Of a DNA stretch of 64,000 bases, positions 52,612 to 61,555 are shown in pieces. The stretch's first letter is position 1. Each line of letters starts with the position of its first letter. The notes below the pieces were generated by a model. That model ran no database searches, was not told the DNA's origin, and saw only the letters and a program-made list of their open reading frames with translations. The position numbers and the translations under genes are program-made. Source of the stretch: JACVRM01 sp963755085 (lineage in GTDB: Bacteria; Actinomycetota; Thermoleophilia; Gaiellales; Gaiellaceae); the NCBI GenBank assembly GCA_963755085.1, contig CAVWIN010000007.1:1-64000 (forward strand). The letters run 5' to 3'.

Positions 52612-53396
52612 GCGGCCGGGTTGCGGGTCGTGTCGTCATCGTCACCGGCGGGGCTGGCGGGATCGGCGCGGCCGCTTGTCGTGCGATCGCCACGGAGGGC
52701 GGCCGAGTCGTCGTTGCAGACCTGGACGGCGGGCGGGCGCGGCTCCTCGCGGAGGAGATCGCCGAAGGTGGAGGCTCGGCCGTCGCCGCGGAGGTCGACG
52801 TCACCGACCGGTCACAGGTTCAGGCGATGATCCGTACCGCCGTGGACACGTTCGGCGAGCTGAACGTGATCTTCAACAACGCGGGGATGAACCGTCCGCG
52901 GGGCTTCATGGAAGTCGACCAAGAGAACTTCGAGCAGATCGTCCGCGTCAACACATGGAGCGTGATCGTCTGCACGCAGGAGGCCGCCAGGCAGATGATC
53001 TCTCAGGGCTCAGGCGGCAAGATCATCAACACCGGCTCGATTGCGGCGCGGCAGGGCTTCTGGGACTTCGTCCCCTATTGCGTCGCGAAGTTCGGCACGC
53101 TCGCCGTCACGCAGGCGACGGCGCGCGGCCTCGCCGAACACAGGATCACGGTCAACGCGTTCGCACCCGGCGTCGTCGACACGCCGATGTGGGTAGGGCT
53201 CAACGAGGACATTCGTGCCATTCACGGGCAGCCAGACGACGCCGATCCAATGCGCGAATTCGCAACGACGACGCTGGTTGGACGCCCCGCATCGCCCGAC
53301 GAGATCGCGCCGTTTCTCGTCTATCTCGCCTCGCCCGAGTCGGATTACATGACCGGACAGATGTACATGGTCGACGGCGGACAGATACTCGTCTGA
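52608..53396 (+). CDS. Classical SDR oxidoreductase
   Basis: 262 residues; ATG overlaps the M24 stop. Motifs: VIVTGGAGGIGAAACRAIA (NAD site), an acidic ADLDGGRARL that favours NAD, NVIFNNAGMN (NNAG), catalytic Ser in IINTGSIAARQG, Y-x3-K in YCVAKFGTLAV, and the C-terminal DYMTGQMYMVDGGQ. It oxidises or reduces a sugar, polyol or hydroxyacid. Same operon as M24 and VOC genes. Confidence 0.88.
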   Translation: MSGRVAGRVVIVTGGAGGIGAAACRAIATEGGRVVVADLDGGRARLLAEEIAEGGGSAVAAEVDVTDRSQVQAMIRTAVDTFGELNVIFNNAGMNRPRGFMEVDQENFEQIVRVNTWSVIVCTQEAARQMISQGSGGKIINTGSIAARQGFWDFVPYCVAKFGTLAVTQATARGLAEHRITVNAFAPGVVDTPMWVGLNEDIRAIHGQPDDADPMREFATTTLVGRPASPDEIAPFLVYLASPESDYMTGQMYMVDGGQILV

Positions 53397-53437
53397 GGCC
53401 GCGAGACGGCCCGGAGCTCGACGGAGAGGGAGGAACC

Positions 53438-53950
53438 ATGAAAGGCCTGCATCACGTCGGAATCACCGTGAAGGATCTCGACGCCTCGATCCGCTTCTAC
53501 CATGACGTTCTCGGCCTGGAATTCTCGAATGAGCCGAGTCCGTGGTTCGAGGGCCCCGAGCTGGGTCCGGCCGTAGGCGTCCCGGGTGGCGCTCTCCGCC
53601 AGGTGAGCCTGCTGCTAGGCGACACGACGCTCGAACTCCTCGAGTACAAGAGCCCACCGAGCGAGACGGATGGACCGCTTCGATCGAACAATCTCGGCGC
53701 CTCTCACGTGGCGCTCCTCGTGGATGACATCGAGGCGACGAAGGCGGAGCTCGAATCGAAGGGCATCACGTTTTTCAGTCCCGTGAACGTCGTGGACGAG
53801 GGCGTTCTCGCCGGATGGCGCTGGGTGTACTTCGCGGATCCGGACGGGTACCCACTCGAACTCGTCGAGGTCGCCTACTACAACGCCGACGAGCGTAAGG
53901 CGGGAATCGCGGCGTACCTCGCTTCGCGATCGGAGCGGGTCTCGATCTAG
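53438..53950 (+). CDS. VOC (glyoxalase/dioxygenase fold) metal enzyme
   Basis: 170 residues from ATG 53,438 after GGGAGGAACC. Two beta-alpha-beta modules: MKGLHHVGITVKDLDASIRF (metal His), LEFSNE, then SHVALLVDDIEATKAELES (second His) and FADPDGYPLELVEVAYY (Glu). This layout is that of glyoxalase I, methylmalonyl-CoA epimerase or extradiol-type members. It ends the plus-strand operon; a hairpin follows. Confidence 0.83.
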   Translation: MKGLHHVGITVKDLDASIRFYHDVLGLEFSNEPSPWFEGPELGPAVGVPGGALRQVSLLLGDTTLELLEYKSPPSETDGPLRSNNLGASHVALLVDDIEATKAELESKGITFFSPVNVVDEGVLAGWRWVYFADPDGYPLELVEVAYYNADERKAGIAAYLASRSERVSI

Positions 53951-54018
53951 ACGACTACAGGTTGCGGCGCGACTCCTTGGCCCTCCAGGGGTGGCGTCGC
54001 GGGAGCGGCGCGCCTGGA

Positions 54019-54042
54019 CCCGGCGCGTCGCTGCGCGCCGGG
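54019..54042. terminator. Bidirectional terminator between convergent genes
   Basis: CCCGGCGCG at 54,019 pairs with CGCGCCGGG at 54,034 around a 6-nt loop. It lies between the VOC gene (plus) and the MFS gene (minus), which converge here. Confidence 0.65.
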
Positions 54043-54090
54043 GTGGGCAACGCGCGCGTGATTTGGAACGAAACGACCTCGGTGCTCGCG

Positions 54091-55206
54091 CTAGCGCTCC
54101 CGCGCACCAATGGTCCATGCGCGGGTCGCCAAGAGGCCGGGCGGAAGCTCGGCCAGCGTGATCGCTATGAGACAGACGAGCACGACGCTCCAGCCGCCAA
54201 CCGCGTCATGTGCGAGGCCGACGAGCGGTGGCCCCGCGGCGGCGACCAGGTAGCCAACGCTGAGCGTCAGAGCAATCAGCCCGGCGACGGCGTTCGCTCC
54301 CCGTGCGCGCAGGATCGGAAGGACGAGCGCCAGGCCGAGCGCGCCACCCTGCGCCAGACCGAGGATGACGACCCAAAGTGCGGCTGCAGCGGGCACCACG
54401 AGCAATCCGATGAACCCGATCGTCGCCGCGGCGACGAGGACGACCAGCAGGGACGCCTGGCTCGGGCGCCGTCCGGCCACGATCGGGACCGCGAGCGCCG
54501 GCACGAATTGCACCGCGTTCCCAAGTGCCTGGAGCCCCCCGGCCGCGGCCTCGCTGTAGCCGTGACTCTGCAGGATCGACGGGAGCCATGTCAGGCAGGC
54601 GTAGAAGGCCATCGTCTGGAGCCCGAAGTAGAAGGCGACCGACCACGCACGGCCGTCCGACCACGCACCAAGCGGCGGCCCGCGATGGACGCGCGTGGCG
54701 CCGCGCGCCCAGACGGACCAAACCAGCAACCCGCACGCGGCGGGGATCGAGTACGCGGCCAGCGCGCGCTCCCAGCCACCGAGGAGTTCGGCAAGAGGCA
54801 CGGCCGTCGCGGCAGCCGCAGCCGAGCCCAGGGTCAGTGCGCCGGAGAAGACGCCGGTCAGGAGGCCCGCCTGACCGGTGAAGCCGGCGCGGACGAGGAT
54901 CGGAATGACGGCCTGCGCGAATGCGACCGCCGCACCTGCCACGAGCGTTCCCGCAAACAGCGCGGCCGTCCCGCCCAGGCCGCGCACCGCGGCCCCGAGC
55001 GCTGTCAGGGCCGCGCAGACGGCGACGACCCGCTGGATCGCAACCGTGCGCACCAGCATGGGGACGAATGGTGCGAATAACCCGAAGCAGAGCAGCGGCA
55101 CCGCCGTCAGCAAGCCGGCGACCGCCGCCGACAACCCCAGGTCGGCCCGGACCTCGTCGAGCAGCGGTGGAAGGCTCGCGAAGACGGTCCGCATGTTCAG
55201 CGACAC
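54091..55206 (-). CDS. MFS transporter of the CynX/NimT type
   Basis: 371 residues from the GTG at 55,206, but the first helix (RLAATFVLALALVSLNMRTV) begins about 14 codons upstream in an open frame without a standard start codon. The true start may thus be missing or non-standard. About 12 helices. The LNMRTVFASLPPLLDEVRAD segment matches the start of CynX-like carriers. It ends at 54,091, convergent with the VOC gene. The substrate is unknown. Confidence 0.75.
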   Translation of the reverse strand: MSLNMRTVFASLPPLLDEVRADLGLSAAVAGLLTAVPLLCFGLFAPFVPMLVRTVAIQRVVAVCAALTALGAAVRGLGGTAALFAGTLVAGAAVAFAQAVIPILVRAGFTGQAGLLTGVFSGALTLGSAAAAATAVPLAELLGGWERALAAYSIPAACGLLVWSVWARGATRVHRGPPLGAWSDGRAWSVAFYFGLQTMAFYACLTWLPSILQSHGYSEAAAGGLQALGNAVQFVPALAVPIVAGRRPSQASLLVVLVAAATIGFIGLLVVPAAAALWVVILGLAQGGALGLALVLPILRARGANAVAGLIALTLSVGYLVAAAGPPLVGLAHDAVGGWSVVLVCLIAITLAELPPGLLATRAWTIGARER

Positions 55207-55544
55207 GAGCGCGAGCGCGAGAACGAAGGTGGCCGCGAGGCGGCTAGGCGGGGTTGGGGCCGACGTCGTTCTCCGTGGGCGAGGCGGCTCGCGCCGGCAA
55301 GATCGCGGCGCAATGAAACTGCGGCCGCGGCAGCTTCAGTTCGAAGGGCGGATGAGCTGTCGCTTTCCGCCTGATCGTCGACAGGGCGACGTTCGCCTCC
55401 CTCGTGGGTTGTCTACCGTTGCTCGCGCAATCGCGCGCTGGAGCATTTTCGCGCTCAGGCCCGACGGCGACCGCGCTCGAGGCCTCTCAACGGACCGCGC
55501 TCCGCTCCTCGTCACACATTTGACGACAGCCGGGAGTACGGGTT
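55207..55544. other. Gene-free stretch before the third displaced copy
   Basis: About 340 nt. It holds the open 5' extension of the MFS gene (to about 55,310) and otherwise only short frames with no features. No promoter could be singled out. Confidence 0.4.
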
Positions 55545-55680
55545 ACTGGCGCGCGGACCGGCGCGCGCGCCGTGGTTTGCGCACAAAAGCCCTGCAACCG
55601 CCGGAGTCGCGCAATCGTCTTCAAAACCGTTGAGGTCTGGCAGCCCCAGGCTGGCTCGGTTCGACTCCGGGGCCGCTCCG
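55545..55680 (+). repeat. Displaced tRNA-Sec 3' half with attachment-type flank (copy 3)
   Basis: 55,617-55,680 matches the tRNA-Sec 3' part at 63 of 64 positions (one G to T in the anticodon stem). ACTGGCGCGC at 55,545 and ACCGGCGCGC at 55,557 are again 72 and 60 nt ahead. AAAAGCCCTGCAA at 55,585 keeps its place, although the bases after it differ. It is the last copy in the window and may mark the outer end of the island array. Confidence 0.85.
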
Positions 55681-55892
55681 TCACCAGGAAAGCGCCTGCT
55701 CTCGGTGCGGGTCTCCCACCGGCTCGACGACCGCGTGCATGACGAAGTGGTGAACATTCCTCGTAGCACGGCACATCCACCACGCGCTGGTAATAGGGTC
55801 ACTTGCCTGGCACCGGGAGAGGAGGAGGCGCCTGTTTCCGAGCGCTCTCTCGCGAGGTCGCTACGCCGAAGGCCTCGGGTTATCGTGTGGAC

Positions 55893-56126
55893 GTGAACGA
55901 CAACCTCCGGATGACGATCGCCTACGACGAACCTGACGAGGACGGCTGGATCGTCGCGCGGGTCGCCGAAGTCCCGGGTGCGATGAGTCAAGGCAGGACA
56001 CGCGAGGAAGCGCGCCAGAACGTCATCGACGCGCTGCGTCTGATGCTCGCTCCCGACGACGGCGATGCGAGCGTGGCCGCCGGTCGAAGCGAGCAACTCG
56101 ATCTGACGCTGTCGCTTTTTGAGTGA
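55893..56126 (+). CDS. hicB: HicB-type antitoxin
   Basis: 77 residues from GTG 55,893 (an ATG at 55,911 is also possible). The HicB fold pattern is clear: MTIAYDEPDEDGWIVARVAE then VPGAMSQGRTREEARQNVID. HicB masks the HicA RNase. The reading frame is intact. It overlaps the toxin start by 4 bp (GTGA). The order antitoxin-toxin is the reverse of the more usual one, but known. Confidence 0.78.
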   Translation: MNDNLRMTIAYDEPDEDGWIVARVAEVPGAMSQGRTREEARQNVIDALRLMLAPDDGDASVAAGRSEQLDLTLSLFE

Positions 56127-56310
56127 AGCTCCGTGACGTCGAGCGGCACCTGGCCGCTCACGGAGCCCGCAAAGTCGCCGAACGCGGCAAGCATACGTAG
56201 TGGCGCAGCGCCGACGGAGTGCGAGCGACGGCCGTCCCGCGGCACACGACATCGGGCCAGGCCTCGTTCGTGCGATCTGCAGACAACTCGGGATTCCAAC
56301 GCCCCGGTAG
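56123..56310 (+). pseudogene. hicA: Inactivated HicA-type toxin
   Basis: The frame starts MKLRDVERHLAAHGARKVAE as in HicA and reaches RGKHT, where the active-site His region begins. A TAG at 56,198 follows, then WRSADGVRATAVPRHT in frame, then a one-base shift near 56,246 into IGPGLVRAICRQLGIPTPR and a normal stop at 56,308. Both a nonsense and a frameshift mutation are present, so the toxin cannot be made. Confidence 0.75.
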
Positions 56311-56520
56311 CGCGCCCGCCTGATAGGCCCGCCCGAGTGCGAGCCGCGAACTTGGTACCGGATTTGGTACCGACCTGAGTGCACCTCAACGCGCCTGAAG
56401 GAGTGGGGACGCCGCTGCGCTACGTCGTCTCGTTCCCGGAGGCGTCTCGGGTTCCGCCGCGGCTCCGTACGACTGGGAGCGTAGGGAGCTGCCCAGTCGT
56501 ACGGAGAAGAACCGGCTAGG

Positions 56521-56790
56521 TCACGGATGCCCGGGTTGAGAGACCTGGAAGCAGGCCACGTCGTACTGTGATTTCGCGACGTTGTAACGGGAATCCGCGA
56601 CGCCACCTTGGAAGGGGGAACCGGGGCTGTTGGTGGAATTGCCGCCGCCGGGGGTGTTCGAAGCGGTTGCGCTTCCACATGACTGGCTGGGCGGCCCTTG
56701 CGTCCCAGGGTTGGCCGCAAAGGCCATCCCTACTAGCCCCAGTAGCAGGACGGAGGCGGTCGCGGCCGCAGCAAGCAGCTTGCGCAGCAT
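56521..56790 (-). CDS. Small secreted Gly/Asn-rich protein
   Basis: 89 residues from ATG 56,790, 6 nt after AAAGGAG. Signal peptide (MLRKLLAAAATASVLLLGLV, cleavage near AFAANP). The mature part is about 60 residues, rich in Gly, Asn, Ser and Pro, with two Cys and a C-terminal YNVAKSQYDVACFQVSQ. It resembles small exported actinobacterial proteins of unknown function. Confidence 0.65.
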   Translation of the reverse strand: MLRKLLAAAATASVLLLGLVGMAFAANPGTQGPPSQSCGSATASNTPGGGNSTNSPGSPFQGGVADSRYNVAKSQYDVACFQVSQPGHP

Positions 56791-57006
56791 GACGCTCCTT
56801 TCGTCGCTGACTAAAACCCTACGGAGCGGCCGGTGGTTCGGATTCCTTCTCGGGGATCCCTCAACAGACCGCGAGCCACCCGCGCGCACGCCGTTGAGCT
56901 TGCCCTGGTCAAAAGCTGGTCAAACCGGGGCCGCTGAGGACTGCTGCAGGAGCGGCTGGATCAGGCCGACTCGAACGCTGACCGCTTGAGCACTAGGAAG
57001 ACCAGG

Positions 57007-57032
57007 AGGGGCCGCCCCGCGGGGCGGCCCCT
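57007..57032. terminator. Terminator for the TCS/lipoprotein operon
   Basis: A perfect 12-bp inverted repeat (57,007-57,018 with 57,021-57,032) almost without a loop lies 39 nt beyond the minus-strand stop at 57,071. It is very GC-rich and palindromic, so it acts equally on both strands. Confidence 0.75.
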
Positions 57033-57070
57033 CATGCGATCCGAGCTGCGGCGTGTCAGCGCCGGCCGCT

Positions 57071-58225
57071 TCACTTCACCGCTCGGGCGGCAGCCTCGGC
57101 AGCCGCCGGCGGGAGCGAACCGGCGAGCACGAAGCTCGTGCCGCCCGACTGCCACTCGAGCACGGTGCCCAGCTGGGTGGCGAGCTCGTGGGCGGTCAGC
57201 CCGTCGAGCGACACCGTCGGCAGAGCCGAGAGCGACGAGCTCGACGAGGACGAGCCGGCCGCGCGCTCGACGAGAACGACGCCACCAAGCCCCTGGCCGT
57301 AGAGAGCGACGGCGGTGTCGCCACCGATCAGGCGCACGTCGTGGCGCGGCAGCCCGACGAGGGCGTCTGGCGCGACGACCGTGAACGGCGCGGCCGCATG
57401 AACGGCCTGCAGTCCGGTCACGGCCGGCTGGGTGGAGCCGTCGTGCTTTGTCCCGGTGCCGAGGTCGACGACCTTCGCGTCCGCCGGAGGCGCGACGTTG
57501 AGATCACTCATGGACACCGACCCGTATGAGATGTCCGTGACAGCGAGCTCGAGGGCCGGAGACGAGCTTCCCTGGGCGGAGATACCGATCCGCAGCGGGT
57601 TTCCGTGCACGGCGTCCCAGGCGACCTCGAGCGAGCCGAGCAGCCCGCCGTCGTGCTTCGGAGAGGCCGAGACGCTGTACGCCGGCTGGCCGGCAACGTC
57701 GGTTGGCTGCGCGTCTGAGAGGGTCCAGTGGAGGCCGAGCTTTGCGAGCACGTTGTCGATCTCGGCGAGCGTGGGCGGCGCCCCGTTGTCGCTCGTCGGC
57801 GTGCTCGACGACTGCGGAAGGTCCGCGCGGTAGACCGTGTTCGACGACGCGTCGTAGACGGAAACCGACTGCGGGTTCCAGACGATCTGAGCGTCGCCGG
57901 CGTCCGACTGCAGCTCGATCCGGCCGCGGCCGTCGCTCGTGAGCCAGAGCCGCCCGGCGGCGCCCGACATAAGCGCGGATCCGGCCTGGCCGGCGAGCGC
58001 GCCGGACGGGAACAGGTTGTTCGTGAACTGCACACGCGCGGTGATGCCTTCGGGATGGGCGGCCGAGAGCGCATCCGAGACCGCCTGGTCGAGCGGCTTC
58101 GGCGGCGGGGTCGGACCTCCGCCGCCCGCGGCGACGCCGATCGCCGCCCCGCCGACGACGAACACACACACTGCAGCGATGACGAAGATGAGGCTTCTGG
58201 TTGAGAGTCGGCGCACGTAGCTCAA
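57071..58225 (-). CDS. LolA/RseB-like exported lipoprotein-carrier protein
   Basis: 384 residues from a TTG at 58,225, 6 nt after AAAGGA and overlapping the kinase stop (TTGA). One N-terminal anchor (LIFVIAAVCVFVVGGAAIGV), a Pro/Gly linker, then a LolA/RseB-type half-barrel (GRLWLTSDGRGRIELQSDAG, VWNPQSVSVYDASSNTVYRA, PAYSVSASP). The last third (residues 290-384) is a separate domain with a Ser-rich linker (AAGSSSSSSSLSAL). It may sense or carry lipid at the outer face and signal to the kinase encoded upstream (inference). Confidence 0.75.
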   Translation of the reverse strand: MSYVRRLSTRSLIFVIAAVCVFVVGGAAIGVAAGGGGPTPPPKPLDQAVSDALSAAHPEGITARVQFTNNLFPSGALAGQAGSALMSGAAGRLWLTSDGRGRIELQSDAGDAQIVWNPQSVSVYDASSNTVYRADLPQSSSTPTSDNGAPPTLAEIDNVLAKLGLHWTLSDAQPTDVAGQPAYSVSASPKHDGGLLGSLEVAWDAVHGNPLRIGISAQGSSSPALELAVTDISYGSVSMSDLNVAPPADAKVVDLGTGTKHDGSTQPAVTGLQAVHAAAPFTVVAPDALVGLPRHDVRLIGGDTAVALYGQGLGGVVLVERAAGSSSSSSSLSALPTVSLDGLTAHELATQLGTVLEWQSGGTSFVLAGSLPPAAAEAAARAVK

Positions 58226-59592
58226 GACGATCCTTTCTCGAGTGCTTCTGTGCCCGTTGTACCCCTCGACTCTGAGACTTCTCTGACGGCTGCGACGGCA
58301 GGCAGCTCGATCGTGAACCGCGAGCCGTCGGCGCACGCGCGGCCACCGTGCCGTTCGGCCGTGGCCGCGACGATCGCGAGTCCGAGGCCCGATCCCGAGC
58401 TGCGGCTGTGCCCCCGCCAGAAGCGTCCGAACGCGACCTGCGCCTCCTCGGCCGAGAGCCCCGGGCCCTCGTCGGCGACGCTGAGCAGCGCCACACCGTC
58501 TCGCGCCGCCGTCTCCACCGTGATCCTCCCACGGCCGTGACGGCGGGCGTTCTCGACCAGGTTCCCGAGCGCCCGCTCGAGCGCCGCCCGGTCTCCGCGC
58601 ACGCTCACCGGCTCGGCGTCGACGTCGACGTCGGCGGCCTCGGCGGCGCAGGCCAACTCGTCCAGCCGGACCGTCTCCTCCGGCGCTGACGCGGCCTCCT
58701 CACGCGACAGCGCGAGCAGGTCGTCGGCGAGCCGTGCCAGGCGCCTTGTGTCCTCCTGCAGGTCGGCGACGAGCTCCTCGCTCGCGCCATGGCGCGCAAG
58801 GAAGTCGATGTTGCCGCCGAGTGCGGTTAGCGGCGTTCGAAGCTCGTGCGACGCGTCGGCGAGGAACCGGCGTTCGCGCTCACGCGCGCGGTCGAGCGCC
58901 GAGAGCATTTCGTTGAGCGTCGCGGCGAGCCGGCCCACCTCGTCCTGCGTGTGCGGCTCGGGCAACCGCCGCCGCGGGTCGCTGGTGCGCTCGATCTCGG
59001 CGGCGGCGGTCGTCAGCCTGGTCAGCGGCGCGAGCGCCCTCCGCATGAGCAGCGCGAGCGCGGCTGCCGCGACCGCGGCCGCGACGAGCCCGGCGACGAG
59101 GACGAACACGTGCACGCTGCCGAGCGTCTGCGCGAGGTCGTGCGTCGAGGCCGCAACCGCGACCGCACCGCCGGCCGCGATGCCGCCGGAATCCGCGAGC
59201 GGCGCGACGTATACACGCAGGCGGTCGCCCCCGAGGCGCGCGTCGAGGTACCGGCCGTGTCCATCGGCGATCACACCTCGCGCCGCTCCCGAGACAGGAA
59301 GCACGCGGCCGCTGAGCGCGAGCGAGCGCGCGACGATGCGCCCGCGACGGTCGAGCACCTGCGTCAGCACCTGTGTCCCGCCGGCGGGCGCGTCGAGCGC
59401 CCCCGGTTCGACGAGGAGCGCCGGCGCCGTCGCGCTCAGCTGAGCGATCGCAACGGCGCGCCCGCGCAGTGACGCGTCGACTGAGCCGTGTAGGTGGCGA
59501 CCGACGAGCACGTCTACGCCGACGCCGACGATGATGATCGCGGCCAGGATCGCGAGCAGCGACGCGAGGATCGAGCGCGTGCGGAGCGTCAT
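58222..59592 (-). CDS. Membrane sensor histidine kinase
   Basis: 456 residues from ATG 59,592, overlapping the regulator stop. Two helices (about 8-30 and 155-178) enclose an external sensor domain. HAMP follows (LTTAAAEIERTSDPRRRLPE), then the H box FLADASHELRTPLTALGGNI near residue 243, the N box (LVENARRHG) and the G box (SGSGLGLAIVAATAERHGG). It belongs to the same operon as the regulator and the LolA-like gene. Confidence 0.9.
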   Translation of the reverse strand: MTLRTRSILASLLAILAAIIIVGVGVDVLVGRHLHGSVDASLRGRAVAIAQLSATAPALLVEPGALDAPAGGTQVLTQVLDRRGRIVARSLALSGRVLPVSGAARGVIADGHGRYLDARLGGDRLRVYVAPLADSGGIAAGGAVAVAASTHDLAQTLGSVHVFVLVAGLVAAAVAAAALALLMRRALAPLTRLTTAAAEIERTSDPRRRLPEPHTQDEVGRLAATLNEMLSALDRARERERRFLADASHELRTPLTALGGNIDFLARHGASEELVADLQEDTRRLARLADDLLALSREEAASAPEETVRLDELACAAEAADVDVDAEPVSVRGDRAALERALGNLVENARRHGRGRITVETAARDGVALLSVADEGPGLSAEEAQVAFGRFWRGHSRSSGSGLGLAIVAATAERHGGRACADGSRFTIELPAVAAVREVSESRGTTGTEALEKGSS

Positions 59593-60248
59593 CGGCCGAG
59601 CATGAACCCGACGCCGCGCACGGTCTCGATCACCCGCGGTGCCCCGAGTTTCCGGCGGAGGTTCGAGACGCAGCGGTCGACGGCGTTCGGGGTCGCGGCC
59701 CAGTCGCTCCCCCACACTCGCTCGAGCGCGACGGTTCGGCTGACGACCTGCCGCACATTCCGCAGCAGCAGCTCGAGCAGCTCGACTTCGCGCTCGCTCA
59801 GGTGGATCTCCCGCTCACCCCGGCGCGCAATCCGAGTACGCAGGTCGAGAACGAGATCGCCGAAGGTCAGGAGCTCCGGCGGCTCGTTGCCCCGCCGCAG
59901 CAGCGCCCGTGCGCGCGCGAGCAGCTCCTCCGACGCGAACGGCTTCACGAGGTAGTCGTCGGCTCCGGCATCGAGCCCGGCCACGCGGTCGGGGACGGCG
60001 TCGCGCGCGGTCAGGAGCAGGATCGGAACGGCCAGGCCGGCCCGCCGGACTCGTCGGCATACCGCGAGACCGTCGAGGCCGGGCATGGCGACGTCGAGCA
60101 CGACCAGATCGGGCACCGTGTGCTCGATCGCAGCGAGCGCCTGGCCGCCGTCCGCGGCCGTCTCGACCTCGTAGGCCTCCGCGGCAAAGGTCCGCTCGAG
60201 CATCCGCCTGATCGGCGGGTCGTCGTCGACGACGAGAACCGAGAACAT
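59589..60248 (-). CDS. OmpR/PhoB-type response regulator
   Basis: 219 residues from ATG 60,248. Receiver: VLVVDDDPPIRRMLER, phospho-Asp in LVVLDVAMPGLDGL, Lys in LVKPFASEELL. DNA-binding winged helix: LSEREVELLELLLRN, PNAVDRCVSNLRRKLGAPRV and GVGFMLGR. It is the first gene of a three-gene operon with overlapping starts and stops (regulator, kinase, LolA-like protein). Confidence 0.9.
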   Translation of the reverse strand: MFSVLVVDDDPPIRRMLERTFAAEAYEVETAADGGQALAAIEHTVPDLVVLDVAMPGLDGLAVCRRVRRAGLAVPILLLTARDAVPDRVAGLDAGADDYLVKPFASEELLARARALLRRGNEPPELLTFGDLVLDLRTRIARRGEREIHLSEREVELLELLLRNVRQVVSRTVALERVWGSDWAATPNAVDRCVSNLRRKLGAPRVIETVRGVGFMLGR

Positions 60249-60339
60249 GCCACTTCCAGCGTAGGCGGCCGCGCCCGGGCCACCGAGGGCACGAGGCCGC
60301 CGCCGCAGGGCGTAGTTCCCCGCGTTCCGAGTGCGCAAT

Positions 60340-60630
60340 GCGCAGGGCCGCTGCCCGCGACGCAGTCGTACGAGATCGCTCAGGGCGCGCTGCACGCGGT
60401 CTGGTCGCCCGACGGCAACAGCATCGCGTGGGACAACGGCTACAACCACATGGACCCCAACCGCGACGGGCCGCAACGCCACGGACGCGTACGTCGCCCG
60501 TGCCGTCGGCATCGTCTGCAACGACACCAAGACGGGCGCGATCGGCCTCTACATCGGATCGAATGAGCTTCCCCTCTCATCGTCGCGCGCGGTGGCCGTG
60601 GACCGCGAGCTCGACGCCTGTATGAAGTAG
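60340..60630 (+). pseudogene. Frameshifted gene of unknown function
   Basis: QSYEIAQGALHAVWSPDGNS then IAWDNGYNHMDPN lies in one frame to about 60,465. The continuation NATDAYVARAVGIVCNDTKT, GAIGLYIGSNELPL and DRELDACMK lies in another and ends with TAG at 60,628. The two parts read like one small protein broken by a single indel. No family is recognised, and no signal or start is clear at the 5' side. Confidence 0.45.
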
Positions 60631-60685
60631 ATCCACGAACCGCACCCCCAAGGGCTGTTCGACCTCGGGGCCGGCCCGCTGAGCG

Positions 60686-61555
60686 CTAGGGATACGACGC
60701 GATCCGGGCCACGCCGACTCGTGTCCCGGCAGCGATCAGCGGCCGCAGCGGCGCTCCGCGCAGGGCGTGGTCGAGGAACGCAGTGGTCGCGTCCCCCACG
60801 ACGCCGAACCAGCGGTCCTCGTCCGTGTACGGCTCGCGGTGCGGGGCGCCTTCCAGCCAGAGCAGAAACTTGGGCCGTCGCATGAGCCCGAAGTAGTAGC
60901 TCGTCGTGCCCGGCGGGTTGAGGGCGTCGTTCGTTCCCTGCACGGCGAGCAGCGGCGGCGAGCCGGGGGCGGCCCTCCTGAACCCCGGCAGCACCGCCCC
61001 GGACATGATCATCGCCGCATCGATCCGCCGGTCGCGGAAGCGGGGGTCGTAGGCGGCCGACAGCGCGGCCACGGCGCCGTCGGAATGTCCGGCGACGGCG
61101 ATCCGCGTGGGATCGATCAGGGCGTGGAGCGGGCTCGTGGGGTCCGTGAGCCGCGAGATCACGAACCGCAGGTCGGCGGGTTCGTTCCCGAGGTCGCCCC
61201 GGTCGGGTCCTCCCGGCGCGCCGGCGCGCTCGACCGGAAACGCGGGGGCGGCAACCACGTAGCCGGAGCGCACCCACGTGTCGAGGAGACGCATGTACGC
61301 GCCGGGGGCGAGCGCGAAGCCGTGGGCGAAGACGACGAGCGGGAACGGCCCTCCCCCGGTCGCCGGCCACCGCACCTGCGTGACCAGTACACGGGGGCCT
61401 GACCTTCCGTTGCGGAAGTGAGCGCGCCGCGACGTGTCGACGAGCCGCAGCGCTCGGAGGCGCACGGACGGCGGTGTGGCCACGCTGCTCGATGCGGCGC
61501 CTCCGAGGAACGCACCGACTACGAGGAGCAGCGCGACCGCGCCGCGGCGCGTCAC
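60686..61555 (-). CDS. Secreted alpha/beta hydrolase (chlorophyllase/PET-hydrolase-like)
   Basis: 289 residues from GTG 61,555, which overlaps the upstream stop (GTGA). Signal peptide GAVALLLVVGAFLGGAASSS. Oxyanion region FPLVVFAHGFALAPGAYMRL, catalytic Ser in IAVAGHSDGAVAALSAA (G-x-S-x-G, near residue 144), Asp in VQGTNDALNPPG and His in EGAPHREPYTDED. It hydrolyses an ester or similar bond outside the membrane. It is co-translated with the glycosidase. Confidence 0.82.
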   Translation of the reverse strand: MTRRGAVALLLVVGAFLGGAASSSVATPPSVRLRALRLVDTSRRAHFRNGRSGPRVLVTQVRWPATGGGPFPLVVFAHGFALAPGAYMRLLDTWVRSGYVVAAPAFPVERAGAPGGPDRGDLGNEPADLRFVISRLTDPTSPLHALIDPTRIAVAGHSDGAVAALSAAYDPRFRDRRIDAAMIMSGAVLPGFRRAAPGSPPLLAVQGTNDALNPPGTTSYYFGLMRRPKFLLWLEGAPHREPYTDEDRWFGVVGDATTAFLDHALRGAPLRPLIAAGTRVGVARIASYP

